This document shows positions 8,291-17,296 of a DNA stretch of 64,000 nucleotides, in pieces. The notes under the pieces were generated by a model that was given only the letters and a program-made list of their open reading frames with translations, made no database searches and was not told where the DNA came from. The stretch's first letter is position 1, and each line of letters begins with the position of its first letter. Source of the stretch: an uncultured Rhizobiaceae group bacterium (lineage in GTDB: Bacteria > Pseudomonadota > Alphaproteobacteria > Rhizobiales > Rhizobiaceae); the NCBI GenBank assembly GCA_937930845.1, contig CALHBJ010000001.1, positions 682,001 through 746,000 of the forward strand, written 5' to 3'. Made by a program: the position numbers and the translations under genes.

Positions 8291-10393
8291 ATGACCAAAT
8301 CCGTTTCAACCGAAATGCAAGGCGATGTCGCCGTCATCTGGATCGACAACCCACCTGTGAATGCCCTTTCACACCATGTGCGCGAAGGCATTGGACGGGA
8401 ACTTGGTACGGCCCGCGACGAGGGCGCGAAAGCCATCGTGCTTGCCGGGCGTGGTGGTACATTCATCGCCGGTGCCGACATTCGCGAGTTCGGCTCTCCA
8501 CCCAAGCGCCCTATCCTTTACGAAGTTTGCGATGAGATAGAAGCGTGCGCGCTGCCAGTGGTGGCGCTGATTGAAGGCAACACGTTGGGCGGCGGGCTGG
8601 AAATTGCGCTGGGTGCCCATTACCGGATCACCACACCCGGCGCGAAACTGGGCCTGCCGGAAGTGAACCTTGGCCTGTTGCCGGGGGCCGGTGGCACCCA
8701 ACGCACCCCGCGCCTTGTTTCACTGGAAGATGCGCTGACACTGGTCACATCAGGCCGCCCCGTGTCCGGCAAGCAGGCCGTGGCCGTGGGATTGGCCGAC
8801 AGGCTAACGGGCGATGCACCGCTAAAGGATGCGATTGCATTTGCCAACGAGATAACTGCCCTCCCCCATGACGCGCTTCGATTGTCCAAACGTACCCTGG
8901 AACTGACGCCGCAGATTGAAGAAAAATTTGAAGCTGCCATGCAGCTGATCAAGTCCAAGGCCAAGGGGGCAATCGCACCTGTCATCGCAGCCGGTTGCGT
9001 CCACAACGCTTTCACCATGCCGTTTGAAGAAGCGCTCACCAAGGAGCGCGAAACGTTTATGGAATTGGTCGTGGGCGATCAGTCTCGCGGCATGCGCCAC
9101 ATGTTTTTTGCCGAACGCCAATCGCCCAAACCGCCCGCCGATGTGTCCGGCACGCCGCGCGATGTAAAGCGTGTTGGCGTCCTTGGCGCGGGCACCATGG
9201 GTGGCGGTATCGCCATGACCTATGTGGAAGCAGGCTATCCGGTGACCATGCTGGAAATGACAGAGGAAGCGCTGGATCGTGGCCTTGCCAAAATGGAGAA
9301 AAACTGGGCACGGGGCATTAAGAGTGGCCGCATCACCGCAGAAGGTGTCGCGCAACGTATGGGCCTTATTTCGCGCACCACCAGCTATGATGATCTGGCC
9401 GATTGCGACCTCATCATTGAAGCGGTGTTTGAAACGATGGCCGTGAAAAAAGAAGTGTTTGGCAAACTGGACGCGATTGCCAAGCAAGGTGCCGTATTGG
9501 CCACCAACACATCCTATCTGGACATCAATGAGATCGCGGCCCAAACCTCACGCCCGGAAGATGTTTTGGGAATGCACTATTTCTCCCCGGCCAATATTAT
9601 GCCTTTGCTGGAAATTGTGCGCGCCGACAAAACTGCCGATGATGTGTTGCTGACCGCGCTTGCCGTGGCGAAAAAAACCCGCAAGACGCCGGTTATTGCC
9701 CGTGTGGGGCATGGCTTTATCGGCAACCGTATGCTGACGCCCTATCTGAGACAGGCAAATCTGTTGGTTTTGGAAGGGGCATCACCGGAACAGATCGACA
9801 AGGCACTGACCGATTTTGGCTGGGCCATGGGGCCGTTTGCCGTGAGTGATCTGGCCGGTCTCGATATCGGTTATAAGTCACGCCAGGATCAGGAATTGTC
9901 GGAGCACGAGAAGCGCATCTACATTGCCGCTGACCGGTTGGTGGAAGCTGGTCATCTGGGCCAAAAATCTGGCAGCGGATTTTACAGCTACGACCCACAA
10001 ACCCGCGCCCGCTCAGTCAATCCGCAAGCCCAGACGATAATTGAACAGGTGCGATCCGAACTTGGGATCAACACACGCGAAATCAGCGATGAAGAGATCG
10101 TGGCGCGCACCCAATTCGCGCTGGCCAATGAAGGGGCGCTGGTTCTTGAGGAAGGCGTGGCGCAGCGCGCCTCCGATATCGACGTGGTCTACAACCACGG
10201 CTACGGCTATCCCCGCTGGCGCGGTGGACCGATGCGTTATGCGGAAACGGTTGGTCTTAAAAAGGTGGCAGCCATGATTGCTGACTGGGCCGATGGCAGT
10301 GGCGGCGTCCACTGGCAGCCTTCCGAATTGCTGAAGGAATTGGGCGAGAGCGGCAAGAGCTTTGGCGACCACGAAAAGGAGCAAGGGGCATGA
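8291..10393 (+). CDS. Bifunctional enoyl-CoA hydratase / 3-hydroxyacyl-CoA dehydrogenase (FadB/FadJ-like)
   Basis: Multifunctional beta-oxidation enzyme of 700 residues. The N-terminal crotonase domain (about 1-200) carries GGTFIAGADIREF and GNTLGGGLEIALGAHYRI for the oxyanion hole, and PEVNLGLLPGAGGTQR with the catalytic acids. The 3-hydroxyacyl-CoA dehydrogenase NAD domain follows (GAGTMGGGIA, about residue 300), with SNTS-like ATNTSYLDI and the HYFSPAN catalytic His; the C-terminal domains hold GHGFIGNR. This layout is that of FadJ and peroxisomal-type bifunctional enzymes. I start at ATG 8291 (MTKSVS), with TGGAGAAG just upstream. The stop overlaps the next gene (ATGA). Confidence 0.93.
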   Translation: MTKSVSTEMQGDVAVIWIDNPPVNALSHHVREGIGRELGTARDEGAKAIVLAGRGGTFIAGADIREFGSPPKRPILYEVCDEIEACALPVVALIEGNTLGGGLEIALGAHYRITTPGAKLGLPEVNLGLLPGAGGTQRTPRLVSLEDALTLVTSGRPVSGKQAVAVGLADRLTGDAPLKDAIAFANEITALPHDALRLSKRTLELTPQIEEKFEAAMQLIKSKAKGAIAPVIAAGCVHNAFTMPFEEALTKERETFMELVVGDQSRGMRHMFFAERQSPKPPADVSGTPRDVKRVGVLGAGTMGGGIAMTYVEAGYPVTMLEMTEEALDRGLAKMEKNWARGIKSGRITAEGVAQRMGLISRTTSYDDLADCDLIIEAVFETMAVKKEVFGKLDAIAKQGAVLATNTSYLDINEIAAQTSRPEDVLGMHYFSPANIMPLLEIVRADKTADDVLLTALAVAKKTRKTPVIARVGHGFIGNRMLTPYLRQANLLVLEGASPEQIDKALTDFGWAMGPFAVSDLAGLDIGYKSRQDQELSEHEKRIYIAADRLVEAGHLGQKSGSGFYSYDPQTRARSVNPQAQTIIEQVRSELGINTREISDEEIVARTQFALANEGALVLEEGVAQRASDIDVVYNHGYGYPRWRGGPMRYAETVGLKKVAAMIADWADGSGGVHWQPSELLKELGESGKSFGDHEKEQGA

Positions 10394-11157
10394 ACCTGTT
10401 CGACCTGAGCGGCAAAACCGCAATCATCACCGGTTCTTCCCGGGGGATTGGCAAATCGATAGCAGAACAAATGGCGGCCCATGGCGCGCGCGTGGTGATA
10501 TCTTCACGCAAGGCTGCGGCCTGCGAAGAAGTGGCCGCCGAACTCAATGCCAAGCATGGGGACGGCACAGCAATCGCGGTGGCGGCCAATATTTCATCGA
10601 AAGACGAATTACAAAACCTTGTGGATGAGACAACCACAGCGTTTGGCGAAATTCACGTGCTGGTCTGTAACGCCGCTTCGAACCCCTATTACGGCCCCAT
10701 GGCAGACATCGAAGACGAGGCCTTTGCAAAAATCCTGCACAACAACATCGTCGCCAACAATCAACTGATCGGCATGGTGTCGCCGCAGATGATCGAGCGA
10801 AAAGATGGCGCGGTGATCATTGTGTCGTCGATTGGTGGCATCAAGGGGTCTCCCATCATTGGCGCTTATTGCATTTCGAAGGCTGCGGATTTCCAGCTGG
10901 CGCGCAATCTGGCTGTGGAATATGGCGTCCACAATGTGCGCGTGAACTGCATCGCGCCGGGCCTGATTAAAACTGATTTTGCCCGCGCGTTGTGGGAAAA
11001 CCCGGACAATCTGAAAGCGGCTTTGTCGACCACGCCCATGCGCCGCATTGGCGAGCCGGATGAAATAGCCGGGGCGGCTGTCTTCCTGGCTTCATCGGCG
11101 GGCCAATACATGACCGGCCAGCAAATTGTCATTGATGGCGGACAGACAATCACCTGA
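10390..11157 (+). CDS. Short-chain dehydrogenase/reductase in beta-oxidation operon
   Basis: A 255-residue classical SDR. It has the nucleotide-binding motif TGSSRGIG (near residue 15), the NAAS-type motif (CNAASNPY), the catalytic Ser region IIVSSIGG and the YCISK active-site Tyr/Lys pair. The closest type I recognise is the DHRS4/SDR-a group; substrates cannot be read from sequence. Its start overlaps the stop of the hydratase-dehydrogenase gene by four bases, and the acyl-CoA dehydrogenase follows after 21 bases, so it is clearly part of the catabolic operon. It may oxidise a hydroxyacyl-CoA intermediate or handle an unsaturated or cyclic substrate. Confidence 0.88.
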   Translation: MNLFDLSGKTAIITGSSRGIGKSIAEQMAAHGARVVISSRKAAACEEVAAELNAKHGDGTAIAVAANISSKDELQNLVDETTTAFGEIHVLVCNAASNPYYGPMADIEDEAFAKILHNNIVANNQLIGMVSPQMIERKDGAVIIVSSIGGIKGSPIIGAYCISKAADFQLARNLAVEYGVHNVRVNCIAPGLIKTDFARALWENPDNLKAALSTTPMRRIGEPDEIAGAAVFLASSAGQYMTGQQIVIDGGQTIT

Positions 11158-11178
11158 ACCAATTTGAGAGAATTACCT

Positions 11179-12363
11179 ATGAGTGATTTGGAAACGTTTC
11201 GGGTGCAGACCCGGGAATGGCTGGCGAAGAACTGTCCGCAAGATATGCGCGACGGTGCGAATTCCGAAGAGGCGTCATGCTGGGGCGGGCGCAATTGGGA
11301 GTTTACCAGCGAAGGCCAGCGCTTTTGGCTGGAACGTATGGGCGCGCGCGGCTGGACCGTGCCGACCTGGCCAAAGGAATATGGCGGCGGCGGACTGAGT
11401 AAAGAAGAAGCACAGGTTCTGGCCGAAGAAATGGCCGCCATTGGCGCGCGCAAGCCACACGACAATTTCGGCATCACCATGCTGGGGCCGGCGCTTCTGA
11501 AATTTGGCTCGCATGAGCAGAAACTGGAACATCTGCCCAAAATTGCCCGCGGCGAAATTCGCTGGTGCCAGGGGTATTCTGAACCTGGCGCCGGATCTGA
11601 CCTGGCTTCGCTGCGCACCCGTGCCGATGATCATGGCGATCATTACATCGTCAACGGGCAGAAAATCTGGACATCCTATGCCGACAAGGCCGACTGGATA
11701 TTCTGTCTTGTGCGCACCGATTTTGATGCCCCCAAGCACAAGGGCATTTCATTCGTCCTTTTTGACATGGCGAACGAAGGGGTGAGCACCAAGCCAATCA
11801 AGCTGATCTCTGGAGCGTCTGCATTTTGCGAAACGTTTTTTGACAATGTGCGGGTGGAAAAAGCCAACCTCGTGCATGAGGAAAACAAAGGGTGGGATGT
11901 GGCGAAATATCTGCTTACCCACGAACGGGAAATGATTGGCAGCCTGTTTGGTGCCATGACCGGCGGCCGTTCTCTTGGCGAAATTGCTGCACATGAACTG
12001 GGCACTGATACGGCCGGGCGGGTGGATGACCCGATCCTGCGGGGTAAGCTGGTGCAAAATGAACTGGACGCACTGGCTTTTGGCGCTTTGTTGGAAAGCG
12101 TGAGTGCCAAAGCGCAGGCAGGCGAAAGCCTGGGCGCAATTTCATCGGTTTTGAAATATTACGGCACAGAACTGAACAAGCGCCGCCACGAATTGCTGAT
12201 GGATATGGGCGGTTCTGCGGAGCTGGAAGTGACGCCTGCCAGTGGTGACGGTCAACGCGCCCGAGACTGGCTGCGTACCAAAGCGAATTCAATTGAAGGC
12301 GGCACATCGGAAGTTCAACTGCAGATCATTGCCAAGCAAATTCTCCAGATGCCTGGCGCTTAG
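11179..12363 (+). CDS. Acyl-CoA dehydrogenase, probable catalytic partner
   Basis: FAD-dependent acyl-CoA dehydrogenase of 394 residues. It shows the N-terminal helical domain, the flavin-contacting segment WCQGYSEPGAGSDLASL, the WTSYADKADW beta-domain motif, and near the C-terminus IEGGTSEVQLQII, with Glu373 at the position of the catalytic base. I start at ATG 11179 (MSDLETF), preceded by TTGAGAG. A second, different acyl-CoA dehydrogenase follows 14 bases later; the two probably form one heteromeric enzyme (see findings). Unusual features for the family are the insert before the C-terminus (LEVTPASGDGQR) and a rather polar N-terminus. Confidence 0.91.
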   Translation: MSDLETFRVQTREWLAKNCPQDMRDGANSEEASCWGGRNWEFTSEGQRFWLERMGARGWTVPTWPKEYGGGGLSKEEAQVLAEEMAAIGARKPHDNFGITMLGPALLKFGSHEQKLEHLPKIARGEIRWCQGYSEPGAGSDLASLRTRADDHGDHYIVNGQKIWTSYADKADWIFCLVRTDFDAPKHKGISFVLFDMANEGVSTKPIKLISGASAFCETFFDNVRVEKANLVHEENKGWDVAKYLLTHEREMIGSLFGAMTGGRSLGEIAAHELGTDTAGRVDDPILRGKLVQNELDALAFGALLESVSAKAQAGESLGAISSVLKYYGTELNKRRHELLMDMGGSAELEVTPASGDGQRARDWLRTKANSIEGGTSEVQLQIIAKQILQMPGA

Positions 12364-12377
12364 AAAGAACACAGAAC

Positions 12378-13514
12378 ATGACCTTGCTGAATGAAGATCA
12401 GTTGATGTTGCAGGAATCTGCCGCCGCGTTTCTCAGCGAGAAAGCGCCTATATCCGAATTTCGCGCAATGCGGGACGCCGGCCTGGCGACAGGATTTTCA
12501 AAAGACCTTTGGGCGCAGTTTGCCCAGATGGGATGGGCAGGCATTTTGGTGCCGGAAGAATATGGCGGCAGCGGGTTTGACCTCACAGGCGCTGGATTGC
12601 TGGCCCGTGAAATGGGCCGAAATTTAACGGCCTCGCCCTTCATCGCAACCGCCGTCATGGCGACAACGGCGCTGAAAAACCTTGGCAGTGACGAACAAAA
12701 GTCTGCAAATCTTCCTGCCATTGCCACCGGATCTCAATTGTTTGCAATTGCCGTGGACGAGAGCCGTAAGCATGCTCCGGCAAAAACGGCGCTCAATGCC
12801 CGCCGTTCAGGCAATGGGTTCCTTCTAAACGGAACCAAATGTTTCGTCAGCGAAGGGGCCAGTGCCGACCAGATTATCGTCGCCGCCCGCACATCGGGCG
12901 AACCGGGGGATACCGATGGCATCACGCTTTTCCTGGTCCCATCGGGCACGGACGGCGTAACATGTAGCGCCACACCAACAATCGACGCCAGGGGGTTTGC
13001 AACTCTCGATTTCACCGATGTGACGGTGACTGCCGATGCCGTATTGGGCGAAGTGGATGGCGGCTATGATGGGCTTGAGATTGTTCTCGACGCAGGCCGC
13101 GCCTGCATGGCGGCAGAACTCACAGGCAGCGCGACAGCAGCATTTGACATGACGCTGTCCTATTTGGCCGAGCGCAAACAATTTGGTGTGCCCGTATCGT
13201 CGTTTCAGGCGTTGCAACACCGGGCGGCCCACTTGCACACGGAAATTGAAATGGCTGAAGCGTGCGCGCTGAAAGCACTGGCTGCCTTCGATGCCCTGGC
13301 CCCTGACACGTGGCGACATGTGGCAGTGGCAAAAGCGAAATGCGCGCAGGTGGCGCAATTGGCCGTCCAGGAAGGTGTCCAGATGCATGGTGGCATGGGC
13401 ATGACCGATGCTTTTGATATTGGACTTTATATGAAGCGCGCACGGGTGGCTGGAGAATTGTTTGGCGATTCGGCCTGGCATGCCAACCGACTTGCCGATG
13501 CGCTGGGGTATTGA
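12378..13514 (+). CDS. Acyl-CoA dehydrogenase-like protein lacking the catalytic glutamate
   Basis: A 378-residue protein with the acyl-CoA dehydrogenase fold: N-terminal helices with MGWAGILVPEEYGGSG, a middle domain with GTKCFVSEGASADQIIVAA, and the C-terminal helix bundle with ERKQFGVPVSSFQALQHRAA and QMHGGMGMT. The usual C-terminal EGT motif, which carries the catalytic base, is replaced by ELFGDSAWH. The middle-domain flavin motif is also degenerate (AVDESRKHAP where the partner has GYSEPGAGSD). Such subunits are known partners in alpha2beta2 acyl-CoA dehydrogenases, for example in mycobacterial sterol side-chain degradation. It is the last gene of the operon, directly after a catalytic-type paralogue. 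Confidence 0.88.
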   Translation: MTLLNEDQLMLQESAAAFLSEKAPISEFRAMRDAGLATGFSKDLWAQFAQMGWAGILVPEEYGGSGFDLTGAGLLAREMGRNLTASPFIATAVMATTALKNLGSDEQKSANLPAIATGSQLFAIAVDESRKHAPAKTALNARRSGNGFLLNGTKCFVSEGASADQIIVAARTSGEPGDTDGITLFLVPSGTDGVTCSATPTIDARGFATLDFTDVTVTADAVLGEVDGGYDGLEIVLDAGRACMAAELTGSATAAFDMTLSYLAERKQFGVPVSSFQALQHRAAHLHTEIEMAEACALKALAAFDALAPDTWRHVAVAKAKCAQVAQLAVQEGVQMHGGMGMTDAFDIGLYMKRARVAGELFGDSAWHANRLADALGY

Positions 13515-13581
13515 TGAGTTTGCAATTGATTCGCTTTCAACTGGTTTCGACGAAAAGAACTTGCCTCTGGTCCGGCACAAT

Positions 13582-13616
13582 GGCTTAGGCTGGGGCTTAG
13601 GCTGGGGCTTAGGCTG
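13582..13616. repeat. 12-bp tandem repeat, nearly three copies
   Basis: The unit GGCTTAGGCTGG occurs at 13582-13593 and 13594-13605, with a partial third copy at 13606-13616. It lies between the end of the acyl-CoA dehydrogenase gene and the TVP38-like gene. It is not obviously coding and shows no hairpin. Copy number may vary between strains by replication slippage. Confidence 0.9.
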
Positions 13617-13701
13617 TATAGAACAACACTGTTCACGCTTGCGTTAGGCGGGGTAGAAATCCGGTTCATTGCAGCCAACTAATCAAGGCAATGCAAATAG
13701 T

Positions 13702-14433
13702 ATGTCTAAACAGCGAGATCCGATGAGCGTGGCAACACCAATGACCCCATCCACCAAAAACGATGTTCCATGGGCAAAACTTGCCATGGGTGCCGGTGCA
13801 CTGATCGCGCTGATTGCGCTCTATCGTTTGCTGCCCATTGCGGAATGGCTTGACGCTTTTCAGAATTACGTGACAGGCCTCGGCCCAATGGGTTGGGTCA
13901 TATTTGTCATTGTGTATGCCTTAACCGCATTAGCGCTGCTGCCTGGGTCAATCCTGACCCTGGCGGCCGGGCTAATTTGGGGATTGTGGGCCTTTCCAAT
14001 TGTGGTTGCCGGTGCTGTTCTTGGCTCGTCTCTGTCCTTTCTTGCTGCCCGCTACATGTTCCATGACCGGGTACAGGAGAAGGTGAAGCAATATCCGAAA
14101 TTTCGTGCGGTCAATGATGCGATTGGCGATGAGGGCTGGAAGGTCGTTGGGCTGATGCGTTTGTCGCCCGCCCTGCCCTTTTCCCTGCAAAACTGGTTTT
14201 TGGGCATAACGCCTGTGCATTTCTGGCCAGCGCAAATTGCTACCTTCTTTGGCATTTTGCCCGGCACATTGCTTTATGTGTGGATCGGCAGCCTTGGCGG
14301 TCAGGTTGCAGGCGATGGCATGAGCACAATCAAATGGGTCATTGGCGGCGTTGGCATTGCAGCGACCTTGCTGGTGACCGTGTTGGTGACCCGCAAGGCA
14401 AAGGAAAAAATGGCGGCCTACGAAACACAGTAG
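13702..14433 (+). CDS. TVP38/TMEM64 (VTT/SNARE-associated) family membrane protein
   Basis: Inner-membrane protein of about 243 residues with the VTT (DedA-like) domain. It has an N-terminal helix (LAMGAGALIALIALYRLL), re-entrant/transmembrane stretches (GPMGWVIFVIVYALTALALLPGSILTLAAG), the GAVLGSSLSFLAARYMF motif, the RLSPALPFSLQNWFLGI motif typical of TVP38, and a final helix with a basic tail (TRKAKEKM). Related proteins move or rearrange lipids across membranes; its specific role is unknown. The start is uncertain: ATG 13702 (MSKQRD) has an AAGG upstream, and ATG 13723 is possible. It is convergent with the carnitine operon and probably monocistronic. Confidence 0.88.
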   Translation: MSKQRDPMSVATPMTPSTKNDVPWAKLAMGAGALIALIALYRLLPIAEWLDAFQNYVTGLGPMGWVIFVIVYALTALALLPGSILTLAAGLIWGLWAFPIVVAGAVLGSSLSFLAARYMFHDRVQEKVKQYPKFRAVNDAIGDEGWKVVGLMRLSPALPFSLQNWFLGITPVHFWPAQIATFFGILPGTLLYVWIGSLGGQVAGDGMSTIKWVIGGVGIAATLLVTVLVTRKAKEKMAAYETQ

Positions 14434-14449
14434 AAGTCCAGTAACACGC

Positions 14450-15235
14450 CTATTTTCCCCGCCAGACGGGATCGCGCTTTTCATCAAAGGCTTTAAAGCC
14501 TTCGATCATGTCCTCGCTGCCATATAACTTGTCGACCGTTGGCAATTGCCGGGTGGTGATGCGGTTGAGGGCGTCCTGAAACTTGGAATCCTCCGCATCG
14601 CGCACAATCTCCTTGATTGCAGCATAGACAAGCGGCGGACCGGATTCCAGCAAACGGGCCTTCTCCCAGGCATGTTCCATCAGATCAGCGGCTGGATAAA
14701 TATGGTTCACAAAGCCCCATCTTTGGGCTTCTTCGGCATTTACCCACCGCCCTGTGAGCAACATTTCCATGGCAATGTGGTAAGGAATGCGCTTGGGCAG
14801 TTTCACCGATGCGGCGTCTGCGACCGTGCCTGAGCGGATTTCCGGCAAAGCAAATGTGGCGTGGTCAGCCGCCAAAATGATGTCGCAGGCAAGGGCAATT
14901 TCCAGCCCGCCGCCACAGCAGATGCCGTTGACTGCACAAACCACCGGCTTGTTCATATCACGCAGTTCCTGAAGGCCGCCGAAACCGCCAACGCCGTAGT
15001 CGCCATCCACTTCATCGCCACCGGCTGCGGCTTTCAAGTCCCATCCAGGGCAAAAAAACTTCTCTGTCGCCGCGGTCAGTATGGCGACCCGCAATTCCGG
15101 GTCATCGCGAAAATTGGCAAATATGTTCCCCATGATCCGGCTGGTGGCCAGGTCGATGGCATTGGCCTTTGGGCGATCAATCGTAACTTCCAATATGCCG
15201 CCGATTTTTTGGGTTTTGACTGGCGTATCGCTCAT
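14450..15235 (-). CDS. caiD: CaiD-like enoyl-CoA hydratase (probable crotonobetainyl-CoA hydratase)
   Basis: A 261-residue crotonase-family enzyme resembling carnitinyl-CoA dehydratase CaiD. Visible motifs are FFCPGWDLKAAAGGDE (first oxyanion-hole peptide), NGICCGGGLEIALACDIILA (second), and PEIRSGTVADAASVKLPKR with the catalytic Glu region. The C-terminal WRGK ending is typical of this subfamily. CaiD interconverts L-carnitinyl-CoA and crotonobetainyl-CoA. It is the last gene of a six-gene minus-strand operon that also contains carnitine dehydrogenase and BKACE, which supports the assignment. Its ATG overlaps the ligase stop by four bases. Confidence 0.85.
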   Translation of the reverse strand: MSDTPVKTQKIGGILEVTIDRPKANAIDLATSRIMGNIFANFRDDPELRVAILTAATEKFFCPGWDLKAAAGGDEVDGDYGVGGFGGLQELRDMNKPVVCAVNGICCGGGLEIALACDIILAADHATFALPEIRSGTVADAASVKLPKRIPYHIAMEMLLTGRWVNAEEAQRWGFVNHIYPAADLMEHAWEKARLLESGPPLVYAAIKEIVRDAEDSKFQDALNRITTRQLPTVDKLYGSEDMIEGFKAFDEKRDPVWRGK

Positions 15236-17289
15236 TTTGATTTCCTTTTCACGATCAATGCGTCCACTGCCACGCTGCCGAACTGGGTGGCAAATAACGG
15301 ATTGACGTCAAGTTCTTCCAACGTGTCACTATGGGAATGTGCATAGCCTGCAATGCACAGAATATTCGCAATCAAAGCATCAATATCTGCTGCATCGGAA
15401 TTGCGGTAGCCGTTCAGCAATTGACCTATTTTCAAACCGGCCAAGGCGCGGCGTATGTCGGTTTCACTGGCGGGCAGCAGCAGCGTTGCTGTATCGTTCA
15501 ACAATTCAGCCAACACGCCCCCCGCACCAAGGGTCAGCGTGAGGCCGACTACGGGATCGCGCGACACGCCGACAATTAGCTCCGCCAGAGGATGAGCCGC
15601 CATCTCTTCCACCAGAAAACGATTGCTCAGACGGGCCATTTTTTGCACGGCTGTCACTAGGTCTGCGGTCTCGTTGAGGTCGAGAGCAACCGCGCCGGAT
15701 TCTGTTTTGTGCGCAATGCCAAGTGCCTTCACAGCCAGCGGCCATTCCAACGTGGTCATGGCTTTTTCAAGTTCGGCCATATCGGTCACGACCATACCTT
15801 TGGGCACGACAAGCCCGGCATTGGCGAGTTCCCTTTTAGCCGCGTGCTCATCAAGCGTGATCAGTGATTCATTTGGTTTTGTGGGTCGGGTTTGGAGAAG
15901 CTTTGGCGGCGCGGGATCAGCCCAGCATTTGCCCACAAACGCAGCAGCTTCTGCGGCGGCCAGCGCCGCGTCCAAACCACATAGCGGCGTCACCCCAACC
16001 TGCATGAGATGTTGCGTCACATCCTCCGGCATGCATTCAGGCAGGCTTGCGACAACGGCGGCCCGGGCACCTGTCTGTTTAACCGCGGCCACAAATGCGT
16101 TCGTCGCACCTTTCCAATCTGCGGGGTCGCAACGGTCAGCACGGGGAAAATCCATCACCAACAAGGCAAGATCAAAGTCAGGCGCGAGGGCGGCCTCAAA
16201 CAGCCGGGTCATCACCGGCCAATCTCCCCACACGAAAGTGTTGTAATCCAGCGGATTGGCGATCGTTACCATGCCGCCAAGGATTGATTTGAGCTCCCCA
16301 ACAGCACTTTCTGGAAAAGGTTTCCAGTCGATATCCTTGCCCAACGCCGCATCCGCCATGAGCGAGGCTTCACCGCCTGAGCACGATAGAGATAAAAGCT
16401 CCCTACCGTTCAACACACCACCACAGTGGAACAGTTTGAGCGTTTCCACGAAGGTCTCCAGATTTGCCACGCGGGCAATACCAAGTCGCGCAAACAAAGC
16501 TGCATGGACGCTGTCAGCCCCCGATAGTGATGCGGTATGGGTTAAAGTAATTGCCTGCGCCTGCTCCGACTGCCCCACTTTAATGGCCACAATTGGTTTT
16601 TTCAGTTCGCGAGCGCGCAAAGCCAGTTGTTCAAATTCGCCAACATCGTCCAGGCCTTCAATGTGAAGTCCAAGCGCGGTCACGCTATCGTCTTCGATCA
16701 TTTCAAGAGCAAGTCTGGACAGGCCCGTTTGCGCCTGATTGCCCACGGTCATAACCATGGCAATGGGCAATCCACGTTGCTGCATCGTCAAATTAATGGC
16801 GATGTTGGAGGATTGTGTGAGTATCGCCACACCATAGTCGCAGGCCTGTACGCCATGTTGATCTGGCCACAGGGCCACCCTTTGCGGTGCATTGATGAAG
16901 CCGTAGCAGTTCGGCCCAATGATGGGCATGTCGGCTGCGGCCTCAACCAGCCGGTGTTGCAAGTCACCCGAACCCGCGCTTTCGCCATTGGCCTCTGCAA
17001 AGCCTGCGGCATAGCAAACAGCGCCGCCTGCGCCCATCTTGCGTAACGCCTCTACAATATCAATTGTGCGCTCACGGTTGACCGCCACATAGGCCGCATC
17101 CGGTGCGCTGGGCAGCTCATCAACAGATCGGAAACAGGACCGCCCACCCATGGTTTCGCGTGTTGGATGAACCGGCCAGATGGTGCCCTCAAAGCCAAGT
17201 TTGTTGCATTGCTCAATAACCCGCTCGGCCTCTTTGCCGCCAATGACAGCAAGGGTGTGGGGAGACAGGAAACGGGAGAAGCCGGACAT
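15232..17289 (-). CDS. NDP-forming acyl-CoA synthetase (acetate-CoA ligase ADP-forming family)
   Basis: A 685-residue single-chain acyl-CoA synthetase of the ADP/NDP-forming type: a CoA-binding Rossmann domain (about 1-130, AVIGGKEAERVI, IIGPNCYGFIN), succinyl-CoA-ligase-like domains (about 145-450) with the phospho-histidine site LTHTASLSGADS (His251), and a C-terminal ATP-grasp domain (about 470-685) with KALGIAHKTESGAV and LTLGAGGVLAELL. The reaction couples acid + CoA + ATP to acyl-CoA + ADP + phosphate. In this operon it takes the place that CaiC-type AMP-forming ligases or CaiB transferases fill elsewhere, so gamma-butyrobetaine or carnitine activation is a reasonable guess. It overlaps caiD and starts 7 bases after the acyl-CoA dehydrogenase. 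Confidence 0.87.
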   Translation of the reverse strand: MSGFSRFLSPHTLAVIGGKEAERVIEQCNKLGFEGTIWPVHPTRETMGGRSCFRSVDELPSAPDAAYVAVNRERTIDIVEALRKMGAGGAVCYAAGFAEANGESAGSGDLQHRLVEAAADMPIIGPNCYGFINAPQRVALWPDQHGVQACDYGVAILTQSSNIAINLTMQQRGLPIAMVMTVGNQAQTGLSRLALEMIEDDSVTALGLHIEGLDDVGEFEQLALRARELKKPIVAIKVGQSEQAQAITLTHTASLSGADSVHAALFARLGIARVANLETFVETLKLFHCGGVLNGRELLSLSCSGGEASLMADAALGKDIDWKPFPESAVGELKSILGGMVTIANPLDYNTFVWGDWPVMTRLFEAALAPDFDLALLVMDFPRADRCDPADWKGATNAFVAAVKQTGARAAVVASLPECMPEDVTQHLMQVGVTPLCGLDAALAAAEAAAFVGKCWADPAPPKLLQTRPTKPNESLITLDEHAAKRELANAGLVVPKGMVVTDMAELEKAMTTLEWPLAVKALGIAHKTESGAVALDLNETADLVTAVQKMARLSNRFLVEEMAAHPLAELIVGVSRDPVVGLTLTLGAGGVLAELLNDTATLLLPASETDIRRALAGLKIGQLLNGYRNSDAADIDALIANILCIAGYAHSHSDTLEELDVNPLFATQFGSVAVDALIVKRKSK

Positions 17290-17296
17290 ATAAAAG

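Noticed and set aside
8822-9544. Long minus-strand open frame (240 codons) opposite the FadB/FadJ-like gene
   Set aside because: It is the antisense shadow of a conserved coding region, with His/Phe/Gly-rich nonsense composition and no family motif.
12825-13580. Long minus-strand open frame (251 codons) opposite the second acyl-CoA dehydrogenase gene
   Set aside because: Shadow of a real gene; the encoded protein has no recognisable motif and a composition typical of antisense frames.
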